Below, in pieces: positions 48,301 through 60,699 of a stretch of 64,000 bases of DNA; position 1 is the stretch's first letter, and the number at the start of each line of letters is the position of its first letter. Both the position numbers and the translations under genes were made by a program. Source of the stretch: Sphagnum magellanicum (taxonomy: Eukaryota > Streptophyta > Sphagnopsida > Sphagnales > Sphagnaceae). Where the stretch lies: positions 19,393,065 through 19,457,064 of the forward strand of contig CM038914.1 in the NCBI GenBank assembly GCA_021904315.1, written 5' to 3'. The notes below the pieces were generated by a model. That model was not told the DNA's origin. It did no database searches and saw only the letters and a program-made list of their open reading frames with translations.

Positions 48301-49210
48301 CAGGTCTCTCTTTGACACATTTCCAGTAACAGATTTCCAAAATGCCTGCCTCTCTTGACACATTTCCAGATGTCTTGTGGAGACAAGTGACTAATCACGA
48401 TGAAACTAAACAGCAGTCAAGTACTCCTGCCTGCTGCCTGTTGCATGAGAACCAAGATCCCTCCCACACACCTATGGTGATCAACCCTACCCAACACATT
48501 TGATGTCGGTGTTAATCCGAATCCTGGGTCGACAATAGCTGTAACATAAGTCTTCAGTAATAATTTCCACTAGTTTGTGCTAGGTTGAAGACCACCTAAT
48601 TCTGTCACACTGTGACTTGTAAGCCACCTTTACATTGCCGATCAACACACAGCAACTCAATGTCCAGCAAATAAGAAATATTAATACAAATGGCATAACA
48701 CATTCATTATGGATGTTGACATAGGAAGAACTAATAAATTGCAAGATAACAAAAGATAACAAAAGAACTAATAAATTGCTAGTTTGTGAGCTTCAGCTCG
48801 ATAATTTGTTGTGAAGGTCAAAAAAAATTCAAATTGAGTTCATGTTGCCTTTTTAGGAAAATAAATTAACATGAATATTGTTATGAAAGAAATTATGATA
48901 GGAAAAAATGTCTCTATAAGGATCTCTATAAGGATTTTATATTGTACTTTTAAACATTTGTGTGTGTAAATGTGATTACAATTTCACAAACTATTTTTTG
49001 TGTTTAATTGATTGTGTTTTCACCCCCACAAATGTTGTTGAATAAGATAGTACAATCTTATTCTTGGGTATACCTCTGAGCAGTCAATATAGAAAACTTC
49101 AAAAGACCATCAAAAGAGTCAAAACAACAAAAACATCCAAAACTTCAAATTAACTTTGACAGTCAAGTTAAAACATGAGCTGTGGGATGTTTGGGCAAGA
49201 GTTCTTGACA
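48301..49210. other. AT-rich region, no gene
   Basis: Nothing is recognised here. Confidence 0.5.
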
Positions 49211-49545
49211 AGACATGTCCTCATGTCCTAGGCCTTCATACTCCAGGAAATGTCCTCATGTCCTTTGGCCTTCATGTCTTAAGACATGTCCTCATATCAT
49301 GGGCTTTCATGTTTTAGAACATGTCTTCATGTTGGTAGGCCCCCCCCCTCGTAGTGCTCGAAACAAGGAAAATTTTACAAGGCTATGTGAAAATGTTCCT
49401 TGACTCACAAGTCATAGGCACTAGTGTCTTTGAATTGTACAAAGCATCAAGTCCTAGGCCTTGAAATCCCCCTATCCTAGGCCTTCGAATCTTAAGATCT
49501 TAGGCTTTTAAAGACATCGTATCCTAGGACATCAAGTCCGGGGGT
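49211..49545. repeat. Degenerate tandem repeat with gacatgtcctcatgtcctag
   Basis: Imperfect units of about 40 bp repeat acatgtcctcat and ggccttcat or similar words through 49345. Shorter gtcctaggcctt words go on to about 49545. Confidence 0.75.
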
Positions 49546-50035
49546 ATGCAGGCCAACCCCAAGCCCAGATCCTTACCTTCCTGGCTAAGTTAATCTCGGG
49601 CTTTGACATTAACACACTTGCATTAGTCTAAGACAAATGAGATCCATATGGCTCTTTTTGTATTCCGTAACACTCGAGCTCACACCCTCAGGTGGCCCTT
49701 CCTCGAGAGAACCCACTGCAACTACAGAAGCCTCCCCTACAACAGAAAAATGCTGTAGTGTAGAACAGCCCATAACGGAACATTTAAAGATTGAACCGCT
49801 CAGAGAGTAGCTCCATTGACCATGGAGTCTGAAGATGAATGGTAGAGCACCTCTTGGCGCTCCCAACGTCATTTACTGCTTGTCATTGGAGTGAAAAATG
49901 AACAAGATATCACGTCCCAAAGTCCCCTAACTTCTCCTAATGATTTGATTTTTCACAAGTGTTGACAAATGGCAGCTATGGGGGGCTTGATAAATGTGAC
50001 AGGAAAGTCTTGGTTTTGTCTTTTCTCTGGGGGTT
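49546..50035. other. Non-coding stretch
   Basis: A minus-strand open frame at 49609-49872 has no recognised domain. Nothing else is supported. Confidence 0.4.
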
Positions 50036-50180
50036 GGAATTGGAATTTCTTATTTTTTCTGGTGTAAAGCAAAGCTATTTTGGGGACACCGGCAATTCAA
50101 TCCCTCTTTGGAACTTGAATCTGTTGTTTTTTCTGATGTAAAGCAAAGCTATTTTGGGGAAACCGCCAATTCAATCCCTG
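50036..50180. repeat. Two 74-bp tandem units
   Basis: Both units hold ttttttctg-tgtaaagcaaag and ctattttgggga, then aattcaatccct, starting near 50053 and 50127. Confidence 0.92.
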
Positions 50181-50368
50181 CTTTCTTCTGGACATTGAAA
50201 CTTGGCACACTAGTACAGGAACACATCTATCATCTCGGTGTTGAATACATTTCAATAAATGATATATTGTTTTCCAGTTTTTTCTGCTGACTATGTATTG
50301 TAATTTTTTCTCACAATTCTTTTTTAAAAGAACTACTTTCATCACGCAAAAGTAAGCCTTGTGTGCTT

Positions 50369-50730
50369 GGGCCACAGTGCACCAGCACCCACCAGCCCAC
50401 CATCCACTGGATGTCCATTATTACTGAGTTGTGGATGAACCTCAGCTGAGCTAATATTTGGTTTCACCTCAGTAACCAATTCTGTAGGAAATCGATCTCA
50501 TATATAGATAAATAGGTAAGAAAATAAGTAAGTAGTGAGTAACTAGATGGTTTATGGTTTATGCATAGGAAAGGGCTGTTTTTTAACTAGATAGATAAAA
50601 ACAAAAATGACAACGAAGCTAACCACCATGGTTAGCTAGGGAACGGAAACCCAACAGAAAACTGTTCACTGAGCACTTACCATGCATCCTTCATGGTGCA
50701 CTGGTGGGTGCTGGTTCACTGTGGCTGTGT
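50369..50730. mobile_element. Inverted-repeat element candidate
   Basis: gccacagtgcaccagcaccc (50369 on) faces its near reverse complement ending gggtgctggttcactgtggc (about 50705-50725). The ends are about 36-bp inverted repeats around 290 bp of AT-rich DNA. No clear target duplication was found, so the class is open. Confidence 0.5.
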
Positions 50731-52223
50731 GGTCGCATCTTTTGTTATGCTTCCTGGTCACCATTTCCAATGAACACATGTTGTACCACGGAGGTGCACC
50801 ATAGAGTTGCACTTAGACACACTTTTTTCCTTTTGAAATTGAAGCGTTGGAGAAAGAGCTATGGGATATCTATCTAAGAAGTAAGGTAGTTTGTTTGTTT
50901 TGTTTTGTACTTATGAGATTCACCGAACCAGGATGCTTCAAATCATGTTCTTTGTTTATTTGGAAAGCTCTCAAGAAGGAGGGGTGCATTGGCTTGGTTT
51001 CATGACTTGCGGCGTAGAAGTTCTTGAATATTGATTGATTGATTTCTTCACTGAAAATTAAATGTAATGGTAGCTGAAAATGTTGGAGGAATTGGAATGT
51101 GCCTTTGGTGTTGTTGGAAACATCTTGATGAGCAGAACTTAATGGAATTTATTTGGTAAGACTTGGATTCAGAATGTGGGAGATGTTGATTTTTAAGTGA
51201 AATCTGCTGCTGAAAATTCAATTGGAAGCAAGAATCAATTGAGAACCTGGTAACACTTCAAGGATTACCATTCAATTCAAGCATGATTTCCTTTCATATT
51301 TGGCTGTTCAAAAAATCAACATATACATTGCAAAACAATGTTCACAAGTTGAGTTTCCCTATTTTGTAATGGGTTCGCACTTGGGCCAACGGCACAGGCT
51401 ACACTAGTATCAATAGAGTTACATGTCTACACAAATGAGAATAGTAATATTGATTTCATTTGCAAATGATAATGCTATTATGAGACATATTTAATATTCA
51501 AAATATGGTGTTAACAATAGCCTAAACCTTCATTCAAACATCTTCTATAACACAACTAAGCCCAACCTACAAAACATGAAAGTCACATGAATGTGATGTA
51601 TTGCCACAAAATTGATACACCTTTACATGGATACCTTTCTCCTAGGCTGGCATTAAATCTAGGCATGTATAGTTGAGAAGTCATAAAGGTTTTCCTGTTT
51701 CTCAATATGTAAGTAATTCTCAGCATGCTTTAAACCATATGAAATCATCCTAACATGCTTTTTCATAGCATGTTTATATGCACACGTTTGTAAAAAAAGC
51801 CTCAGAACTTTGGGGTTTCTAAATCCAATCAAACTTACTGAATTGGGACATATGACCCATTATCTTATAGCTTTTGTCAAAAGCCTTCCAATTCTATGTG
51901 AAAATTCAATCAGACATGATTTGACTCTTGAAATTGCATTCTAAGTTGTTAGGAGTCTTTTCAGGAACATCTATAAATAAATAAATTTATTTATTTAGAT
52001 ATTTTTTAATAACAAAGGTTATGAGATCAAAAGAAAGTCCCTCATAACTGAAGTGGGTTTGGTGCCATTTTTATACCTGCACAAATACTGGAGTGCACCT
52101 TACACCTAGTAGTAGGTGCAAGGTGCTCCTTAGTAAGATAAGTGGCCTTCATGCAAATCAAATCTTGATTCAGAAATCCGTACCAAGTCCAATCACAAAA
52201 TGACATATTATCACTCCCTCTGT

Positions 52224-55200
52224 TCATCTTGATTCTGAAAACCAAATAGACATGAGAAATGAAAAGGGATGTAACCAACGCATAGGAAGAAATCCAGCAA
52301 ATAGGGAGGCTAGAGAGTAATCTGGAGTGGCCCGCGAGTTCAGCCTCCTGCTATCGAGTGCAGCACCTTCTTTCAGCATATCCTTGGCATCTGCTTCCAT
52401 TCCCAGCTTTGAAAGTGCAGCAGCTTGCATATAACATGCAGTTGGCCATTCTGGATGGACATATTGAGCTTGCCTAGCATCACGTAAAGCTGCCTGAGGC
52501 TGATCATCGAGCAAATATGCCAGACTACGTCGTGCAAACACAGTTGGTGACACAACTGCTCCAACATCAACAAACTGCAACAAAAAAAATTAAGATGTAA
52601 ACACAATGTGCCCTGTCCCCATCAACATTCAAATCAGGGGAAGGTTGCAGGAATCAGAAAACCTATGGGTGTTGTAAAATTGGAAATCCTATCCTAATAG
52701 AACGTTCTCACACAAACTTATGCTTATGAAGTGACCAAAACCTTGATGCTGAGCTTTGATGCATCAAGTCTGTGGTACTGCATGACAAGGATAGGATAGA
52801 GAAATGGTGATACCTGCGAGTAACAGTCAATAGCTTGCTTGTAATCCTTTTCACGAAATGCCCTGTCACCTTGACTTCTTGAATTACGCATGTCTTGGAT
52901 TTTTTTGGTCCACACCTGGAATGACAACTGCAACCACATCCCTGATTTTCTTTTAGTATTTACACTTTAAGAAACAATACAGTTGAATCCATTCATGTGA
53001 GTACCAGACTATTGACTCCCACAAGTATTGTGAATCCATCACACAGCCTATTCCTAGCCACCTTTCAAAATGAGAATCTTTTGAATCAATCCTCCCCATA
53101 GATGACACATGAGCAGCAGAGAAGAGTTGCTATAATACCTCATCATCCTTGTAGCCCCTCTTCACTAAAATCTCATGAACTGCTGTGAGGTCATTCTCAG
53201 AAAAAGCTTTCCCTAGTGGGGAGAAAGTCTGAGCTGGTGCTGAATCCCCCTGTGAGGTCCCTATGATTGTGTAGGAGGGTACCTGCTGTAATATCCACCA
53301 CCCCACCCATCCCCAGCAGCTTTTCTCAATCACTGCAATGGCTTTGTTTTCAGTTCTTCTCTCATCCTGACTAATGACCAAGCAGCATCGACTTTGATGT
53401 GCACAGTAACTGTGCACTCCAACTTCACTCTGGATACTTGTGGTGGGGAAACAACTGCCCAGTTATTTCTTAGTATTCATCAGATATTTTGCCCTGCAAA
53501 GGCTGTCTCACCAAGCACTCAGAAAAGAAGCTTTCTGGCAGAATGTGCACTTGAGTACCACTGTCCAATCTTCATTGTAACAATGGGTCTAGATATGAAG
53601 GGATTTCAGAAAGTTCAGACTTCAACTCTCTTCATTGGCTCGCATGGTTGAAAAATGCTCTTCCTATGAGAGAAACTCAGTCATAGTTTCACTTACTCTT
53701 CACTGAAACCTCTTCAAATAACAAAAAGCATGACATCATTGTGAGGACACCTAGTACCAAGAAGCCCATGTTATGAGATGTAACAATATGCAGCAAAATA
53801 CCTCAATTATTGCAGCTGAATTATGATGTTAATAATAGCCTAAACTCTTGCTCAAACATCTTCTATACCACAGCTTTGGAATTGAGAAGTAAAAGCGAAA
53901 CCTACAGAACATGAAAGTCACATGAAAGAGATGTATTGTCACAAAATTGGTACATGTTTACATGGATACCTTTCCACCAGTTGGAACTCTAAGTAGGAGT
54001 AGTAAAGAAGCTTGATTGATTAGCAAATAGTGAAGCAACTTCTCCAATGAAATGTAGGCCACTGTTGAGCTTCAGTTTCCCATACCTTTATCTCTTGTAG
54101 CTGGGCACAAATACTTTCAAATGTAGGCCTCTTTTGAGGGTCAGTTTCCCAACACTCTTGGATGAGGCTTGATAACTTTGTATTTATGTCAACAGGCAAT
54201 TCAGGCCTCACACCTTCCCTGACCAATTTGCTGATCAAACACCGTTGTACATCATTGCTAAATGGAGGTTTTCCTGTGAGGACTTCACAACAAGTTATTG
54301 CAAAACTGTACACGTCTGCTTTCCCATTATATTTCAGTTCTGCATTCCCACTATATTTCGGTTCCACGGCTGGCATTTCCTCATCTTCTGTCTGCAGTGA
54401 ACACGATTGACAGAAACAAAATCAAATACAAGCCGTACAAATGTTAGGGAACTCAAATACATAGGTTAAAAATAGTCTTGGGATGTGTGACCTTCCAAGC
54501 ATTAAAAAGATGGATACAACCCACTTCTAAAATGAGGCAATATCTGTATGGGTAGGGAAGAGGCTCAATCATATGATGTTCATTAGCTAGCATCACAGTC
54601 TTTGTTTTTAAGAGGAAACTTTGTTCTCAAACCTCAAAGTTAGCTCACCCCCAAATCCACTTCCAAAAATAATCCAACGGTGTGTTTGGTTTTAATACTC
54701 ACTTGCGTACCAATTACTTCTGGTGCCATCCAACCAGTTGTCCCAACCACTTTAGAAAATGAATTTTGTGAATACATAGACGAAGTGGCACTCAAACTGC
54801 GTTGTATACTTAGTGACGACTCCCCACTGCTTGAATCAGTATAAAACCGTGGTTCACGCAAATAGGATGGTATACTCCCAATGGGTGGTATAAATAGTGA
54901 AGACTCCCCACTGTTTGCATCATCACTGTACAAGATTGGATCAATCAAACTGAGTCGTATAGGCCCACTGTTTGCATCATCTGAGAGCCCATCACTGGAG
55001 CTTGCATCACCACGATAGTCAAGCTGTATTTTTTGCGACACCCCAAAGTCTGTGATCTTAGCATCAATGTGGCCATCACGATGGTTGACAAGTACATTGG
55101 AGGCTTTGAGGTCTCCATGGAAAATTCCCTCGTCATGTAGGTATGCCATGCCAGCTGCAATTTGAGAAATTATATCTATGGCTACAACTTGTCGAAAGGG

Positions 55201-56170
55201 CCAGCTGCAATTTGAGAAATTATATCTATGGCTACAACTTGTCGAAAGGGTGGAACTTCTGGAGTGGATCTACATCGATTCTCAATGAGATGGTGTAAAT
55301 CTTCATCCATTAGCTCCATTAGAATCATGCTTTTTCGACCCTTATTCTTACCCTGATCCTTACCTTTCCCCTTCCCCTTCCCCTTCCCCTTATTGTTTTC
55401 TTCCTCCTGTGGCTTACCCACAGAGAAGCCTAATAGCTGCACGATGTTGGGATGGCGAAGTCCTGCAAGGTTATTCACCTCCTGCTGCAACACAGTGATC
55501 TCACTTGTTTCTATGATTTTGACCGCGATTTTGCATCCAAGCCAGTATGCCTCGTGCACCAACCCATAAGCCCCCTTCCCAATCTGTTTCCCAAGCATAA
55601 TTTTCCGGCTGTTTATTCGCATATTGAGAGGGAGTTCGTCCCCTGATGGTGTTCCCTTGAGCTTAGCGATTGCCATTGGCAGATTCTTTCGTAAATCTTG
55701 CAACGTTTCCAGCATTTTATTAAAATCCTCCTCGGCATCCCTTCCAAATATTGCAGCTTGCGATGTTGTGTCATGAGTCCATACTGGGAATTGTACATCT
55801 TTTGAACTTTGTGAAATTTGATTTTGCAATGCTTTGATGTTAGTATCAAGTGACAAGTGGATCTCGTTAAAGGCCTCCTGGTTATTTCCCCTGGTCACCG
55901 CCAATTCATACCATTGCGCACTTGCATATTGCAAGACTAGGACTTTTCCCCTCTCAAGGACACGAATGAACTCATCCAACAAGGGCAATAAGAGCACATG
56001 AATTGCATTATCCAACATCACCAACTCCTTGAAAACAACACTGATCTCGCGGTACGCAATCGCCAAGCGCTCACATTGATGACCATTAATCTTGCTGGCT
56101 GTCGCACCGTCACCAACTGCCTTAACAATGTTCTCGACCTCTTTCACATGATCTCGATATTGTTCCATGC
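52224..56170 (-). pseudogene. MLKL-like bundle, kinase and BSK-type TPR fusion, kinase broken (gene B)
   Basis: Exons match gene A: 56170-54703 (ATG at 56168), 54391-54086, 53285-53139, 52927-52814 and 52574-52224. All keep GT/AG borders. The first exon contains an exact 50-bp tandem duplication (55151-55250) that shifts frame just before the catalytic loop, so the kinase is cut after [11 protein letters not shown] unless it is corrected in the transcript. The KG-rich insert is longer than in A. The second exon has an extra eight residues from a KYSGNAELKYNG repeat. The APE region reads GWMAPE. The TPR exons are open and end DSRRLNS, as BSKs do, followed by 36 residues with a hydrophobic stretch. 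Expression of the intact TPR half alone cannot be judged. Confidence 0.8.
55151..55250. repeat. Exact 50-bp tandem duplication in gene B
   Basis: 55151-55200 and 55201-55250 are identical. Fifty is not a multiple of three, so the kinase frame is lost. It lies at the same part of the kinase as the 24-bp expansion of gene A. Confidence 0.97.
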
Positions 56171-56620
56171 CTGTTGCCCACCCAAATTCAAAAATCTGAA
56201 CATCAATACATGATCTAGAACCCATCAGTCACAAGCCGGTGTTAAATTCCGTTGCATCCATTATCAAGCCCTCTCTTTCTCCTGAACAAATCCAGGACTC
56301 CCAAAAAGTACGAAGTCTCTTGTGCACACCAGTTGTATTATAAACTTAACAAACGGTTGATGAAAGAGAAAGAGTACCTGGGAGTAGCTGATTTCGGCAA
56401 TCGGTCTCAGTCGAATTCCAATATTCCTTACAAGACTTCCACTTTGTTCCAGGTACTGTCGTCAACTCTCGAAAGCGGAACACCTTGAGCAACAAAACCT
56501 TGCCCGCAAGCACTCGTGATTACGAAACCAAGATCTTCTGGGCACTAGCAAACGGAACAACTATGGTAGCTTGGAGAGAGGGGTACGGGAAAGGAGAGGA
56601 GAGGAAAATGACGGTAAGCG
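56171..56620 (-). other. 5'-UTR intron, leader exon and pyrimidine patch of gene B
   Basis: Intron 56171-56377 has the same borders as in gene A. The leader exon runs from 56378 to about 56560 and the pyrimidine-rich patch lies at 56571-56611. An in-frame ATG at 56225 (MGSRSC) lies inside the intron. Confidence 0.55.
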
Positions 56621-56639
56621 TCAGGGAAAAATCTTGTAC

Positions 56640-57002
56640 CTTTCTGCGTGGGAAAATATTGAACAGGCCAAAGGAAATGAATGCAGTCAGTACAAAAGTA
56701 CTGCTGCGATTTTCTCCTCCAGTCTGCCCATTTGCGCCCTTTATTTTCACCTTGTCATGGCTAGGCAGGTTTTGAGTCCATGTTATGCACGTTGTGAGCA
56801 CACTAGGGGTATAAAGGGTTATGTAACATATTACTTGGCATGTTATGTGAGGTTACAAGTGCAAAACATGCCTGGGTGTCACTTGAGAAAATTTGGATGA
56901 GGCAAATGGGCATACTGAAGGAAAAAATCGTAGCAATACTTTTGTACTGACTGCATTCATTTCCTTTGGCCTGTTTAATATTTTCCTTCTATGCCATACC
57001 CT
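56640..57002. mobile_element. 363-bp inverted-repeat element (MITE) upstream of gene B
   Basis: Arms of about 90 bp face each other: aacaggccaaaggaaatgaa and the following gcagtcagtacaaaagtact (56655 on) recur as reverse complement near 56990. Flanking 8-mers tcttgtac (56632-56639) and ccttgtat (57003-57010) match at six positions. Copy A has the unfilled site (cttgtacgggccagc). So it inserted after the duplication, about 30 bp upstream of the pyrimidine patch. The class is hAT-like or Mutator-like, unresolved. Confidence 0.75.
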
Positions 57003-58505
57003 CCTTGTATAGGCCAGCTGAGGACCAATGATGATGGAATTTTTATTTTTATTTTTTTTTCTCTTCTTATGTTCCCATATGGTTTCCAATAGTTCACCCT
57101 CATTATTACTGTTAGAGAACTAGTTGTGTTTGCCTCATACATACATGCTTGGTAAAAGCTGAAATCATACATGCATGTACAAATATCTTAGGGCAATAAT
57201 GAATTTTTATAACATAAAAGGCAACAACAATATAAACAAATTAATCAATTAAAAATTTAATCTTGCATTATAATTCTTTTTATAAATCTTCATCAAAGCC
57301 TTATAGAAGCTTTTTAAATAATGTCAAATTATATCTCAAAAAATAATTTTTATTAAAATTTTAATTTATTTTTCAATTGACATGTTTTATTTTAATCAAT
57401 TTTGTAAGAATCTCATTTTAATAATATTTTAAAAATTAAAGTATAATTTTTTATATGTTTATGAAAATCATTTAAAAAATTAGTCATATGAATTATTGTT
57501 TTTACATTTCATGTGATATGAAACCTCATGATACAAAAAGGTCAGTGACAACCCAAAAAATTAAAATAAAAAATGATATAGAGGCATGATTAAATCAATT
57601 ATCCAACATTCATATTTTGATAAGAAACCCAACAAATAGATGGGGAGATTTCAAAACAACCCATCAATTGGATGAGTGCACCCAAAGTCTACCCATGCAC
57701 ATCCGTTAGCTTGGGGCAATAAAAATTTTATTTATAAATAATGTAAATGTAAATATTATGGACATGAAAAAAGCAAATGTTAATTTTTTTTTCTATATTC
57801 ATTTGATGAGTAGAGAAAAAGATTGACCTAGTTATTAGAAGAGGAGGGACATAATTTTTTTTATAAAAAAGTTAGTAAGGTTTTCATACAATCCTTCACA
57901 TTCCAGTTAGTTGAAATTATCAATAGACAATTGTACAAAAAAATATGCAAAATCCTCCCTATACCAGCTCACTAAGCAAGAAAATTTGTCACTGGAATTA
58001 TTAGTCAGCCAATGGCAATCACTAAGCTCAATGGAACACTACACTTAGCGATTGCCCATTGGCTGTAGTTTGTAAAAAAACCCCTACTTAGGTATAAAGT
58101 ATAAACCATAAATGTTTTAAAATATTTTCTAAAAAAAATGAAGAGCTGAAAACTTGCATAAAATGGGTTTTGGTGCTGGTTCTGGTTCTGGGGCTGATTC
58201 TAGCTTGAGGCCAGTTCCCAATTCCAATTTCAGTTCCATGAAATCTGACATTCATTTCATATAAATCCTTTGCATAGATCAAAATCAGATTTTTGATGTC
58301 AAAAAATCACAAAAAAATCACTCACAATGATTATAACAATTTATAAATAAGAAGTAAAAGGATCCAAGCAATCCAAAGGAAGAATCCTCTAATTTTTTTT
58401 CATGTATACAATACCTCAAACACCAGCATCCTTTTAGTCCATAATTTTTCAATTCTATCCCGCCCAATGTCAATAACTCAAAGTTGGGAGTTCTAACATT
58501 CTGCC

Positions 58506-58942
58506 TAGTGTTGGCGGGTTATTTCTTTTTTCATAATTGTCAATTATCAATATCAATATTTTTATTTTTAAAAAAAACTATCAGTTATCAATTTCATTGT
58601 CAAAGTAGTAACTTTGATTATCAATGTATTCTGTTTTTTTTTTTTTTTGGTAATAATTGTCAGTTATGCATAAGGGTTGGTTCTCAAATACTTGGATTGA
58701 GAATGATTTCAGAACCACAAATTATATTGTCAGTTATCTAGGGGGTTTTTTAATACTTTTTTTCCCTTGTTTTTTTTTTTTCCCTGTAAACATGTTTCAT
58801 GTTTTAGGATTGATAACCTACCTTGACAATAACCGAGTCATCCAGATAGGTTATTGATAGGTTTTTAATATAAATAAATAACTGACTAGCAGATTATTAA
58901 TAATTGAGTTGAAAACCGAGTCTGTTGTCCTGGCCAACACTA
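58506..58942. mobile_element. hAT-like MITE, copy B
   Basis: The same element as 7259-7701, with TAGTGTTGG and CCAACACTA ends. It is non-coding. Confidence 0.55.
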
Positions 58943-59464
58943 GTTCTAACCTTTGGTTTGAACTGGAATTGGAGCCATGCTAACGTCATTTGTTGTTGGC
59001 CTTGCTTACCCAAGCAAGGATATTGTGTTGAGATTCATTATAGAGTAGAGTAGCTTAAGGGATTTTGGCCCCTAGGTAATAATAATAGGTCTATTTTTAT
59101 ATGAGGATTTTTGAAAGATGATATTTTGGCTTGTGTTGAAACTTGAGATTAGTTATAGAGTTATGACATCTTGAAGGATTTTGGATTCTTTCATACTAGA
59201 GCAAGGGTCCACAACAATGAGAATTCCAAGAGCTTCCCAAACTCATCCAAAGACTTTTCCAATGGAAATTCACTAATCATTTTTGTGTGAGCCCATACTG
59301 TGAAGTATAATATAAAGTGATAATGGTCATCTTGAGGTACTTATGTCAATTTAAAGTAAAACAATATTGAGGTAACTAGGCCAACATCCCCTTGAGTTCT
59401 TGTTTAAAAATTGATCCACTACAAAAAGATCTGGCAACCGATTAAAGTCGTTTGGGGGCATGGT

Positions 59465-59535
59465 GCAAAGAATTAAACGCAGTCAGTACAAAAAGTACTG
59501 CTGCGATTTTTTCTCCAGTCTGCCCTTTGCCCCAT
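59465..59535. mobile_element. Solitary end of the inverted-repeat family, copy B
   Basis: The counterpart of 18793-18865. It holds gcagtcagtacaaaaagtac and ttttttctccagtc. Confidence 0.6.
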
Positions 59536-60699
59536 TCATAGTTTAGGGTCAAATTAGAGTCCACCTATCTACTCTTTAGGCTTATTTTATTAATTATTTA
59601 TCTACCTATTTTTGTCAATGTTTATGGAAGGTTTAACCAATCTAATTAACTTAAGGTATTATTATTTATTAATACTTAACTTAACCTATTAACTTATGTA
59701 TTATCTACCAATTATTACCTAGTTTAACTTATTATCTATTAACTAAATTTATTATCTATTAATTAAGCTTGTTTATTAACTATAGTAGTCTACATTGTAC
59801 ATAGTTAACTAGGCCCACATAGGATTTATGCCTAAATCAAATATGTCACATGAGACCTTGGCTAAACCCTAGTCAAACTAAAACTTGATTAAATCTTGGT
59901 AAAAACGTTGGCTAAACTCAAATTTGTCTAAACCTTTAATAAACATTAGTAAAAAAAACTAAAACTCGACTAAACATTAGCAAAAACATTGGTTAAAATA
60001 AATTTTGATTTATATTAAACTATTTTTTAAAAACCTTGATCAAAATTTGGCTAAAGTTTGGTTAATATTTGACACCTTTAGTTTAACCATTATTAATATG
60101 TTTTTAATACAATAGTAATAACCTTAATATACCCTTAGTTCATTTACACAATTTTAACATATGTTATCACCTTAATAGAACTTTAAAACTAAGCTTTTAA
60201 AATATTTAAAACCTTATCCATAAATATATTACCATGTTCTTGAAAGAAAATAAACATTAAAGTCATTCACATGGAAGGATGAAGGTCATAATAGTTGTAA
60301 GGTAATCATAATATAGTCATAGAAATTCAAAGGTAGTTAGTAGTTTTAAGAATAGTTGCAAATGACACAAAGCAATATGTAACCACAAAATTGATGGTTG
60401 CAAAATATTAATTTTCGTTATTTTTAAAATTTATTTTATGTTTTTTAGGTTATAGTAATCCAAGGTAAAATAACCTAAAATATAACGTTAAATAACTTAT
60501 TGCCTAAGGTATAACTTCATCAATGTCTATTTTAAAGTAAAGCCAGAGAATATAGTCACACTATTATAATTCTTCAGCCCATGACACCAACTATTCCCTC
60601 AAAAGACACCATTGTAACTCTATGTTAACTACACCCCCTTCCATTAAACCATGGCCCTTCACTTATTTTTTATTGTTAGCTTGAGCACGTCTTTGTCTT

